A stretch of 64,000 nt of DNA from Apiotrichum sp. Y4204 (taxonomy: Eukaryota; Basidiomycota; Tremellomycetes; Trichosporonales; Trichosporonaceae), in the NCBI GenBank assembly GCA_025531455.1, contig JAMYHL010000059.1, positions 186,001 through 250,000 of the forward strand. The letters are read 5' to 3'. Below are positions 1 to 10,569 of this stretch, one piece after another. The translations under genes and the position numbers were made by a program. Within the stretch, counting starts at the first letter, position 1. The number at the start of each line of letters is the position of its first letter. The notes under the pieces are model-generated. The model saw only the letters and a list, made by a program, of their open reading frames with translations, made no database searches and was not told the DNA's origin.

Positions 1-1375
1 GCCGCCGGCCAAAGCGCCCCATCCCAAACCACACGAGGATCGTGCCGAGCACGAGCATGCCGTACGACCCGAGATTCACGTCGAACGCCTGGTCGGTGGT
101 CATCCCCTCCGCCTGCAGGAACGTCGTCGCGTACCCCGTCATCGGCCGGCCGCACCAGTACTGCATCGACCACACGACACATACCTGTGGCGGTTAGTGA
201 GCCCGTTGGCGGCTACGCACAATCTCGAGGCGGCGGAGGTTGGTCCCGCGGAACATGTTCCAGATACTGTGTCCGCGCTTTCCCTGTTTCTCCATCTCGT
301 GTGTGTGCTGCATGAGCGCGACGCGGCCGTCGAGGTCGGCTTCTGAAAAGTGTCCCGGGACAGCGGTGCAGCGAATGGAACGCTTCGCCGCCTCGACCTG
401 TCCGGTGCGCACGAGGAACCACGGGCTTTCGGGGCAGAAGAGGCCGCCGATGAGTAGTGGGACAGGCCACACCCATTGCAGCATGAGCGGGAGACGCCAC
501 GAGTGGTTGCCCGCCATGTGGAGCGTGCCGCGCGCGACGCCTGCGCCAATGAAGAGGCCTGGTGTCAGACGGAGAATGTAGTTGAGATGTCACATACCGA
601 TGGCCCAGCAGATGTTGACAAAGCTGGTTAGGAAAGGCCGCAGCGGCATTGGACAGATCTCGGCGGCGTACGTCGTCGTGAGCGTCTGGAAGACACCCCA
701 CGGCACGCCGCAGAGGAGCTGTGCACCAAGCAAGTGTGGCAGCGTCCGCGCAAACACGGGGAGGAAAATGGTCCCCACCATCATCACCATCGCCGCGACA
801 TATGTCCTCCGCGACCCAAAGGTGTATTGTGCCCAGCCGTTAATCTGGAGTCAGCGCTCTCAGCTCATCTCACACTGCATGCCTCCATGGTCCACCCCAA
901 CGCGACTCACAGCCAGCCCCACAATCTCGCCCGCCAATGCACCGTTCGTAAGTGCTGCCTGCCAGTTGGCCGGGACCGTGCGCTTGCCGTCCGCGCCGAG
1001 CGTGCCAAACTGCTGACGAAACGACGGCTGGCCAAAGAAGGACGTGAGCTGGCATGAGTACGAGTACGCGTCAGAGCTGCTAGCATACCAGCACAATGTC
1101 ATACCCTGATGGTTAGTCTGTTCCCTGCAGTGCTTTGCTGCCGCATTCCACACACCTTCCATGATGAGCGCGACGGACAGCATCATCGACCAGAGCATGC
1201 CACGCCAGTAGATGCGCACCGCCTGGCGCACGGGCATGACCTTCTCGGCCTCGACCGCCGCCTGCGCCTTTTCGACCAGGCCGTCATCGAACACCGGCGA
1301 GTCGAGATCCTTCAGGTCTGCCGGGGGTGGCTTGCCCGCGCTGGCTCCAATGGTGGAGCGGCGTGCGCGTGCCAT
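1..1375 (-). CDS. MFS sugar permease, maltose/alpha-glucoside type (3' end outside window)
   Basis: Integral plasma-membrane sugar:proton symporter of the fungal sugar-porter MFS family. The chosen start (1375) opens MARARRSTIG, a short hydrophilic N-terminus. Removing small introns joins the coding blocks. LMEG joins to YDIVL and then, after a roughly 40-nt intron, to LTSFFGQPSFRQQFG, the stretch after TM1 that characterises maltose permeases. ANWQAALTNGALAGEIVGL and INGWAQYTFGSRRTYVA follow, then QLLCGVPWGVFQTLTTTYA and AAEICPMPLRPFLTS (the sugar-porter loop). PESPWFLV is a variant of the PESPR motif after TM6. The last readable exon ends in GMGRFGRR, equivalent to the G-R-R motif after TM8, so roughly the last four TM segments lie beyond base 1. 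At least five introns are supported. The substrate is inferred from sequence flavour only. The divergent neighbour is a Zn2Cys6 regulator. Confidence 0.88.
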
Positions 1376-2260
1376 TGACAAGCTAGGTGCAGCTCGAGTC
1401 GGGAGTTGAAGCTCCTTGCGGCCTCTGGCACGGCGTCGCGTCGGCTCTCGTTCTCGAGCGGCAAGGCGTGATTGCCCCGGTACGCCAAGATCTACAGTAC
1501 CGCGGAGGAGGTGGCGCACGCGAAAGACTGGAACGGCGTGGAATGCTGGAAACCACCACGCGTGTCCGCTGCGATAGTCTAAATCTGGTTCAGAACGTTT
1601 GATAGAGCGATAAGGCAAAGTACATGCCGCAGCGAGACGCTTATCCGGTACTCGAGCAGGCTACTCGCTGCGGTCATCGTCTGGATCGCGCTCTGCTCCG
1701 CTCCGTGCGTTGCTCCGCATCCTTTGATCCTTGGACAACCATCTAAAACCGCGGAGAATTTTTTTTTTGGTGCGGTTTTTTAATATTTTTCCGTCTTTTT
1801 TTTGCAGTATTTTCACTGTTTTGCTTTTCTTTTTTGCTCTTTGAATGTCAGCCACCGGATCTCGGACACGACGTCTTCCGAGGAGGAAAGTGTCAGTGCC
1901 GAGTGCAGAGTCGGGGCGCTGTCCTGTAGCAGTACGCCAGCAAGCAGTGATGCGAGCATCAATTGAGTCTGAAGAGCCGGCTTCCACCTCGGACCGGGGG
2001 CGGGGTGCGGGGGGGCGGCGGCAGTGGTGAGAAGCACCACCAATGACAGATGAATGACAGCATTGCAATGACCGAATGCACTCCGCCGCCACCTTACGCT
2101 CCCCGCCTGACCCGTCGGCTCTTTGACTTTGACACTCTGCACCATCTCTACCTCTACCTGTCTTGCGGCTACTCCAGACAGCAATCCAGCTCCCAGAACG
2201 AACACCGGCACTGCCCCCCTTCTAATTCGAACCCCCGCGGTCGCCAGTCAATAACGCGCA
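1376..2260. other. Intergenic region between divergent permease and transcription factor genes
   Basis: No gene was found. It holds a T-rich stretch at about 1757-1845 with several runs of six to eight T, the most AT-rich DNA in the first 10 kb. This is plausibly part of a shared divergent promoter, but no specific site can be assigned. Confidence 0.4.
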
Positions 2261-5046
2261 ATGTCCCGGCCTGGTACGGGCCCGAACTCGGAGTACGAGT
2301 TTGATCAGGATGGGCGGGCGGAGAACAAGGCGGATAACTCGAGTAAGTGAGATGGATTGTGGATGGTGGAAAGTGTGATGTGCAAGGCTGACAGGCAGGG
2401 GCATGTGTGAGTGATTGTGCTGCGAGCGTCAATGCACGAGCGTCGATGTGATAGTGCACGATGCTCGATGCACGATGCTCGATGCGTAAAGCGACGCATT
2501 GCGCAACCCTTTCTGACGACAGGACGCGTGCCGCAAGATGAAGATCCGGTGCATCGACAAGGAGAATCCGCCGTGCAAGCGCTGCCGGCACATGAAGCTC
2601 GAGTGCCGCTTCGCGCCAGCTATAGTCACCCAGCGTGCGCGCACGAGCGCCGAGCAGGGCGAAGCCACCAAGCAGTACGTGTTGACGGACAGAATGGGAT
2701 GGGGATCATGAGGATGCAAGCGCGCGCATCCCGCGATCGTGGCTTACTCTGACACCAGGCGCCTCGACTCGCTCGAGAACCAGGTCCTCTCGATGAACCA
2801 GAAACTGGACGAGATCTCGTCTTTCCTGCTACGAGGCGTCACCTCGCCGCTAGCCCACGGGCACCGCGACAGCGACAGCCGCACGCCGAGCGCCCACGGG
2901 CACGGGTACATGTCTCCTGGGGCGGTGGGGCGCGAGAGCTCGGAGCGGCACAGTGAGCGGCACAATGGCCTCGGGCGGCCGAGTTCGGCCGCGCGCTCGC
3001 TCCAGTTCACGGAGCATGATCCGGATATGGCGGCCATGTCGCCGATGAACCGCCTGCGGCCGGTCGCGCCGGACGGGAACGGACACGAGGGCCGGTGGAG
3101 TGGCGACGCGGCGCCGGCCGCGCCCCGGAAGGAAGTGGGGCCGCGGGTCGTTCGTGTTGATGCTGCCCGCGGTGCCGAGGTGGACGACCCGCTCGAGGCG
3201 GCCGTGCGCATGGAGCCGTTCCGTCTGTTGACGATGAAGGAGGAGGAGGTGCGCCTGAGGGAGTATCGCGATAGCCATGTCGCGAAGCGCCGGCGGGTAG
3301 ACGACGGTGGCGTTGGGGACGAGGGGGGCGATACTGCGGCGAGTATAGAGACCAGCGCGGTGGACCTCGTGCGGGGAGTGGATCCAGTCGAGCTCGGAAT
3401 CTGTACCGAAGCCGAGGGCCGCGAACTGTACGACGCGTTCTTCAAGCACGCACACCCATATGTCCCCATTCTGGACCCGATCGAGGATACGTGGGACGAC
3501 CTGCGTGCGCGCTCGCCGTTCTGCATCACGGCGATTATCCTCATTGCGCTGCGCGGGCGCGAGGGCGGACAACCCTCAGAGCTCATGAAGCGGGTCAAGG
3601 GCCAGGCGGAGATTATGGCCAAGCGCACCCTCTTCTCCCCAATCTCCACCCTCGAGACTGTACAGGCGCTCACGCTCCTCGCGTCGTGGTGCGACAGCTC
3701 GTGGCGGCCGGGATGCCACGCCATGACCCTCGCGGTCGACATGGGCCTCTTTCGCTGCCTGCCCTTCCTGCACCGTTCAGCAAGAGATCCAAACAAGAGC
3801 GCAATGGACATTGAGCGCCAGCGTCCGCTCGTCATCGGCGCTCGGATATGGCTCGCCCTCGTAAAACTCACGTACGAAATGTCGCTTACCCACGCGCTGC
3901 CCCTCCCGTACCCGTCTCCAGCACACTATCCGGGACAATACGCGCGCGAGCTCCTCGACCACCCGCTCTCGACGGTGTTTGACGCGCGCCTCGTCGTCTC
4001 CGTCGAGATGCTCCAGGTCCGCGAAACCGTTTTCCGTCCGTACGATCCGCCGTCCCGCGACGGCTCCGACCTCGAGCACAAGCTGCGTGCCGTCAACCAG
4101 GAGATCAGCGACCGGTTCGAGTACTGGCTCAGCTACTATGACAGGCACGGCGTGCCCGCCGACCACTTCCTCGTCAAGGAGCTCACGAGCCAGCGCGCCT
4201 ACGCGATAATCTACACCAACTCGTGTGCGCTGTACGGCGTGCGCGACAAGGCCGATGTCGGCAAGCTCTCGTTCGAGCGGCGCCAGTGGCTCGGGTCGGC
4301 TCTGCGCGCCGCCGCGTTCCTCGTCGCGTCGGTCGGTCGCGGCGGGCAGGAGAAGAATTCAGAGTTTGCAAACCATTACTTCCACGTCGGCGTCGTCTCC
4401 ACGGCCCGCTATCTCATCCGCATGATCTGCCTGTTGCCAGAGGTATGCGATCCCGCCGAGATCAGCTACGACCTCGACAAGCTGATCCTCAAACTGCCGT
4501 CCTGTGAGTTCTGGGATATGTGTGCCGATACTGATCCCAGATCCCGGGGTGCCGTTCACCGACATGCTGCGGTCGTGCGTCGCAAGGGCCCGCCAACAGG
4601 GTGTCCTCCCGTACACAGAGCTCAGCGAGCGGGACGGCCAGGAGGACCGGTCGGCCGCTGCACCGGAGAATGCGGCGCTGCCAGACGGCGTCATGCAGCT
4701 ACCCCAGCTCCCGATGCCCGCCCTGCTGCCGCAGACGCTGGCGCCGAACCCGTTCCCGTGGAGCATGCCCCTGCACAACCCCCAGCAGTCGGGCCTCGAC
4801 CAGTTCGCCCAGGTCGGCCAGGTCGCAGACCTCCAGGACGACAGCATCCCCTGGATCAACGACTTTAACTTTGCGTCTTGGTTCCCCGTCGCCTCTGCCG
4901 GTGAGTGCGACAGCAACTGTGTGTCGTGTCCTGAGCTGACTCCAGATCCGGGCACCATCGACTTGGGGTCCGTCGTGCCCGACACAAACACCTGGTACCC
5001 CGGCGCGTGGTTCCCTGTCCCGCCACAGATCCCGCCGCAGATGTAG
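2261..5046 (+). CDS. Zn(II)2Cys6 fungal-specific transcription factor, paralogue A
   Basis: Nuclear DNA-binding regulator. Exons 2261-2342, 2399-2406, 2523-2674, 2759-4503, 4541-4900 and 4946-5046 sum to 816 codons (815 residues). The zinc cluster is C30-x2-C33-x6-C40-x7-C48-x2-C51-x6-C58. C30 comes from the 8-nt exon. A leucine-zipper-like segment (RLDSLENQVLSMNQKLDE, about residues 81-98) follows, then a low-complexity linker with a basic KRRR, and then the Fungal_trans middle region. That region includes LYDAFFKHAHPYVPILDP, SPFCITAIILIALRGREGG, TLFSPISTLETVQAL and LSYYDRHGVPADHF. The C-terminus is Trp/Pro-rich (WFPVASAD...WYPGAWFPVP), like an activation domain. It lies in tandem with a homologue at 5759 and upstream of an acyltransferase. 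Only five introns are present, against sixteen in the paralogue. Targets are unknown. Confidence 0.92.
2399..2406 (+). other. 8-nt microexon encoding the first cysteine of the zinc cluster (paralogue A)
   Basis: GGGCATGT is flanked by a branch/acceptor (ctgacaggcag) and a GTGAGT donor. It supplies two bases of R28 plus A29 and C30. Without it the next exon is out of frame and the zinc cluster lacks its first Cys. The paralogue at 5836-5843 has a microexon of the same length and phase, which makes the call strong. Confidence 0.85.
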
Positions 5047-5758
5047 TGGTTGTAGAGCAGTGATGTACGGTGCGATGGTCTGGTGTTGAGGCTGGAGAGA
5101 TCTGTAGGACGCGCGTGCATCGATCGCGACGCGCAGGATCAATGCGATTGCTGAGGACATGTTGCACCACGCTTTAAGCATCATCAGGGCGGCTTGCCAG
5201 CGCATAACATGGTTCCCGAGCTCTGCTTTTATACTTGTCCCACTCGCATATGACCTCAGGACGCTCTGCCTGCAATCGCAGCTGGCTCCGAGGTCTGCCC
5301 GAAGATGGGCCGCGATGGCGATGGCGATGTGGAGTCTCTACATCCGTACTACTTGTGGGGTTCTTGGCGCTTGTCTCGGCATGACGGACCGAGGTTGTCC
5401 CGCCCCCGCATCCCATTGACCACTGACCGCTGACCGCTGGGCGTCAGCACGCACAGCACGAGACATGAACGCGTGACCGCATGAACCAAACTGTCTGAGA
5501 CCGACACGGGCGTCCAGGCATCTAGGCATCCAGGCTTCCGACCGGCTTCGCACTCCCGACAGGTGGTGCATCCACCCGATTCTGTCTCTCACTACTCACT
5601 TTACGCATACTTGCTCACAAGTCTAAATACACGCCGCCGCTCGCTACCAATCCGGCATCCACATTGTATCGCGGCGCGCCGACGGCATCGCCGACTCCAC
5701 CACTGCTTATCGGATATACCCCGCGCTCCCGCATCTCGGCCCGACGCCGAACCCCGCA
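5047..5758. other. Intergenic region between tandem transcription factors
   Basis: No gene was found. It would hold the 3' region of paralogue A and the promoter of paralogue B. Short imperfect repeats occur (gaccgctgaccgctg near 5421; catctaggcatccaggc near 5519). No specific site can be assigned. Confidence 0.4.
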
Positions 5759-8700
5759 ATGGATGACGAGGACCTCCGCATCGAGGCGCCCCTGCGTGAG
5801 TGCATGACAAGTACTAGGACTAGGACTGACGCCAGGTGCCTGCGTGAGTTTTCCCGGGGGACCCAGCACGGCCCCTCCCTCGAGCCGCACACGCGAATGG
5901 CACCCAGACCCAGATCTGACGACAGGACGCGTGCCGCAAGATGAAGATCAAGTGCGTCGACAAGGAGAACCCGCCGTGCAAGCGCTGCCGGCACCTCAAC
6001 CTGCCGTGCCGCTTTGCGATGGCGCCCGTCCCCCGCGTCGTCCTCGAGGAGCAGGAGGCCACAAAGGGGTGAGTACGAGTGCACCAGCGGGGGGTGTCAC
6101 TGACGACAGCCGGCTGGATCACCTCGAGACGCAGGTGTCTGGCATTTTCAGCAAGCTCGACGAAATGTCGAGTCTGCTCGTCCGTCTCGCGGGCGGCACA
6201 CCGGGCGAGCGCGCACGCGATGCGACGAGGGACGGTGCGTGGTTGTGTCGACATCGGATGTCGGAATTTAATTCCTCCAGCTGACATCCAGAAGGCCCGC
6301 GCTCCGTGCCGGCCACGACGCCGTTCTCCGCCTCGAGCGCGTCGGCCGCGCCCCGCGAGTATCCCCTCGTGTCGCCGGCCTCGCACGGGCCACCGTACCC
6401 GCATCCCGTGGCGCCAGAGGGGGAGGTCGAGGGGGAGGTCGAGGAAGAGTACGAGGACGACATCATGGTCAGCGCAATGGCAGGCGAGCCGTTCCGGCAC
6501 TTTACGCGGCGGCAGGAGGAGCGGCAGCTCGAGTCGCAGGGGATGGGGGTGGGGCAGACGCCGAGCGCGGCGTCGGCCGTGTCGTCGTCCCCGTACGACC
6601 GGCGGCGGAGCGGTATGAGCATGAGTATGGGCATGGGGATTGGGAAGCGCGGGAGGGAGAGGTCTGAGAGCAGGGAACGCAAGCGGCGGCGCTCGCGCGA
6701 GGACGAGCGCGAGGGGGACCGCGATGTCGCCGAGTGGGGCTCGCCCATCCGCGAAAAGGGCGACGCGCTGCGCGACTCGTCGGACCCCGTCGAGATGGGG
6801 CTTGTGTCTGAAGAGGCTGGGCGCGAGCTGTTCAACAAGTGCGTGCGGCTGCGCTAGCGGGATGAAGCTCACTCCAGGTTCTTCAAGTTTGCGCACCCGT
6901 TCACGCCCGTGTTCGACCCGCGCGAGGATACGTGGGAGAGGTGCGTCGCTGCGGGAGCACGCTGACCCCAGCCTGCGGCGTCGGTCGCCGTTCTGCATCA
7001 CTGTTATTCTACTCATCGCGCTCCGGCAGCAGGAGAAGACGGGGCAGACGTCGGAGCTCACAAAGGTCGTCCAGGAGCAGGTGGAGCGCATGGCAAAGCT
7101 CACGCTCTTCTCCCCCGTCGCCACTATCGAGACAGTGCAGGGCCTGGCTATTCTGATCTCATACTCTGAGCACGCGTGGCGCATCTGCTGTGAGTCAGTG
7201 TTGTTCCTCTCCAGCTGACATGCAGGCCACGCCATGGCACTCGGGTACGCTCTCCTTGCACTGCAGCACTAACCACAGCGTCGACATGCGCTTGTATCGC
7301 TGTTTGCCGTACCTGCACAAGATCCGCACCGACTCGCGCAAGCCGCACCACATGCTCGAGCGGCAGCGCCCGCTCGTCGTCGGTGCGCGTCTCTGGCTTG
7401 CGGTGGGTGTGCCTGTACTTCTCGAGCTGACAGCAGCTCGTGCGCCTCTCGTACGAGATCTCTTACAACCACGCGCTGCCGATCCAGTTCCCGTCCCAAG
7501 GAGGGAAGAGCACGCAGTACGCCCGCGAGTTCCTCGACCACCCGCTCTCGACGCTGTATGACAGCCGCCTCGTCGTCTCGGTTGAAACTGCCTTGGTCCG
7601 CGGTGCGTGTTCGCGACTTTCCGAGCTGACAGCCAGAGGCGGCGTTCCTCCCGTACGACTCGGGCGCGGGCGTCATGAACACGGCGCACATGGACGACCT
7701 CCTCCGCAAGGCCAACGACGATATCCGCGAGCTGTACGAGCACTGGTTTGAGTACTATGGTGGGTGTGGCTGGACTTGAAGATTGGGTAGCCACTCGTCA
7801 CTGACCCCATCCAGAACGCGCGGGTCTGCCGCCAGACGATTTTCTCCGTGTCGAACGTGAGTTTCGTCGAACTGACCACGCCGGGAAGCCGGTAAGCTGA
7901 CTTTAGTGGAACACCAGAAGGCATACGCGATGTGAGCAGCTTCTGCCCGCTGCCAAGCTTGCACTCACACACAGCCTCTACACGAACCCGCCGGCATGGT
8001 ACGGCGTGCGCACAAAGGAGGACGTCAAGCACCTCTCGGCCGAGCGCCAGCAGTGGATCAGCGCCGCGATGCGGCAGGCGGCGTTCCTCGTGTCAAGCGT
8101 CGCGAAGCGCCTCGAGCTGGACTCTGAGTTTGGTACGTGTTCTAGTTGCCTCGCGATTTGCGACTCGCGACTCGCGACTCACGACTCGCGACTGACTCCA
8201 GGCAACCACAACTTCCATGTCGGGATCATCGCGACGGCGCGCTACCTCATCCGCATGGCGGAGCTGCTTCCCGATACATGCGACCTGCACCAGATCAGCC
8301 TCGACATTGACAGTCTCCTCCTGCATCTCCCCTACAGTACGTCCGTCGTGTTATCCCTATCTGAATCCAGACCCCGTTGGGCCGTTTGCCGCGAGCCTGC
8401 GCCGCACGGTCGCAAAGGCGCGCACGGGCGGTATCCTCCCGTATACGCGCATGAGCGAGGCGGCGGCCAAGCGCAACGCGGCGCCGCTCTCCGTCTCCCC
8501 GCCCGTCATGGACGCGAGCCAGCTCTACCCCGGCATCAACCCGTTCCCATGGCATGACCCCGTGCAGACCATCGGGGGGGCTACAGCTGGCGGTGATGCG
8601 CTCCAGCTTCCGGGAGTCAGCGTGCCCGGCCTCCAACTCGACGCGCTCGAGACGATGCCGGCCGACAACATCCAGTGGCCCGACCTCAACCTCCAAGACT

Positions 8701-8845
8701 GGTTCCCCGTGTCTGATGGTACGTATATTGCATAGCTGCGCTGACTCCAGCACCAGACGTACCCGCCGTGGATGTGAGCGCGCTCGACACGGACATGGCC
8801 AACTGGTTCCCTGCTGCGCCGCAAGTGTGGCTCCAGAACAACTAG
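5759..8845 (+). CDS. Zn(II)2Cys6 fungal-specific transcription factor, paralogue B
   Basis: Tandem paralogue of the gene at 2261, with the same domain order. The zinc cluster is C15-x2-C18-x6-C25-x7-C33-x2-C36-x6-C43, followed by the coiled segment RLDHLETQVSGIFSKLDEM, an acidic and basic low-complexity linker containing KRRR, the Fungal_trans core (SPFCITVILLIALRQQEK, LTLFSPVATIETVQGL, HAMALGVDMRLYRCLPYLHK, QYAREFLDHPLSTLYDSRLV), and a C-terminus ending in WFPAAPQVWLQNN. The reading frame needs sixteen short introns. Each junction restores both frame and similarity to paralogue A, so the gene looks intact. The intron near 8133-8201 contains a CGCGACT-like minisatellite. Introns 1-3 and 15-16 match paralogue A in position and phase. 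The eleven between them are absent from A. Confidence 0.9.
5836..5843 (+). other. 8-nt microexon encoding the first cysteine of the zinc cluster (paralogue B)
   Basis: GTGCCTGC lies between actgacgccag and a GTGAGT donor. With one base of the preceding exon it encodes R13-A14-C15. It has the same length, phase and encoded tripeptide (RAC) as the microexon at 2399-2406, although the DNA differs. Confidence 0.85.
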
Positions 8846-9116
8846 GAGAGAGGAGAGTTTTATAAGATGTGTAGTTAATTTATCACTGTAATGTGAAGTC
8901 GCTAGGAACGCGTTTCTGTTTGTCAATAGTGTCCACTGCGAGCACGCATAGAGGAGAATCAGGAGGAGTGGGTCGGCATGACAGGACTGAACGAGTGCTG
9001 CGACAAGACCTCGGATCCGAAAAGCCGACTCGTCCAAATCTCGGTCAATTCTTTAAAGGTCAGCGACTGCTTTCTTTCCACTTTGCTTCCTCCTCTAAAC
9101 TGACAATCCCACCGCG

Positions 9117-10569
9117 ATGGCAAGTGTACAGACTAACGTACGATCACTAATCGCAGCCCGATAAAGGAACAGAGTACCTCACGCTCGACAGCGCACCTCA
9201 CTCTGCCCCGGTACCAATAGCGTGTGTCTCCTCGGTCGCCTCGCCCCATGCCACCGCGCTCCTCTTCTACTCCCCCGTAGCAGCAGCAGCGATAGACGAC
9301 GCGCGCCTCCGCGCTGCGGTCCGCTCCGTCCTTCCGGGGTTTGCGCACCTCACCGCCCGCCTTGATCTCACACCCGGAGATGGTCCAGCGGACATGTACA
9401 CGGGCCGTTTCCGCCGGCCGTGGCTCCACTTCCCCGGCCCCGGCTTTGCAATTACAATCACCAACAGCGCAGCCCCGATGGCAGCGTACTCACCCTCACC
9501 GCTCCACGAGCGCGTATTCGACGCGACGCCGGCGAACGACCCCGCCCTCCAGCCCGAGATTGCAGCCCCGCTCGTGCCTGAACGCAGCGACGCCCGGCCC
9601 GTCGCCGGCCTGAAACTCACGCGCTTCGCGTGCGGCGGTGCAATCCTCTCCCTCGCCGCAAGCCACGTACTCTGCGACGCTGCCGCGCTGGGGACGTTTC
9701 TCGAGCACGTCGTGGCCGCCTATCGCGGGACACCTCTGCCCCCTCCCCCAGCGCTAGATTATGCGGTATACGACGCGCTCGCGGCGGGCGATCTCGAGGA
9801 GCCTGACCCCGCGATTCTCGCGCAGGAGGCGACGCTCGATGTGTTCCGATACGACACGTGGACTGCCACCCCGCCCCCGCCCGAGGTGGACGCGGCGGAT
9901 GCCGCGCACGGCCGAAAGCGCGGCGAGCCCCTCCCGCAGAACGCGCCGGCCGAAGCGGGGCTCGCGTACGTGCTCGACTTTTCCGCCGCCGACGTCCTCC
10001 GCATCCGCGCAAACTCGACGGGGACCGCACACGACGCGTTTGTCGCGCACCTCTGGCGCCTTGTCGCGCGCGCGCGGGGGAACAGGGGAATGTTGGATTG
10101 CGCGATGGCATGTGATGCGCGCCCGCGCGTCGGCCTCCCCCCCGAAACGCCGGGGACGTGGAACGTGTGTCTCGGCTTCCGCGCCGTCGCTGAGGATATC
10201 CTCGCGGACGGCGGGGAACGCGTCGCTGCCGAGCGGGTCCGTGCCGCGATTCGCACCGTCACTCCTCCTGCTGTCTCTGCGTGGCTTCACAAGCGGGCGA
10301 CCGAGCTGGACCCGACGCGCGAGGCGATTGTGGTGCCCGCGGGAAACGCGCTGTGCACGACTACCTGGGCGCGGGCGTTCAGCGCCGACTTTGGTGCCGG
10401 CGGCCCGGAGCGCGTGCACAACCCCGTGGCTGCGTTCCCGGGCTTTGCGTGTGTTACCCGCCATGGAGGGGGTGATGGGAAGTGGTACGAGCCGGGGATA
10501 TCGGTCGCGCTGTGGCTTGAGAAAGGGCCCATGGCGCGATTGTTTGAGGACCCGGAATTGCGGGGATGA
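9117..10569 (+). CDS. BAHD-like acyltransferase (transferase family, trichothecene 3-O-acetyltransferase-like)
   Basis: Predicted CoA-dependent O- or N-acyltransferase acting on a small alcohol or amine acceptor. The proposed model has a 7-nt first exon (9117-9123), an intron at 9124-9172 and a second exon at 9173-10569, giving 467 residues (MAKYLTLDSAPHSAPVPIA...). This is the usual length for the family. The catalytic HxxxD motif is present as SHVLCDAAALG near residue 168, although the Gly that usually follows Asp is Ala. A DFGAG sequence near residue 405 corresponds to the family's structural DFGWG motif. VVPAGNALCTTTWAR precedes it as in fungal members. The start is the least certain part, because the intron that makes ATG 9117 work has an ordinary acceptor but a weak GTGTAC donor. 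Position downstream of two Zn2Cys6 factors suggests common control, which is inference. Confidence 0.8.
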
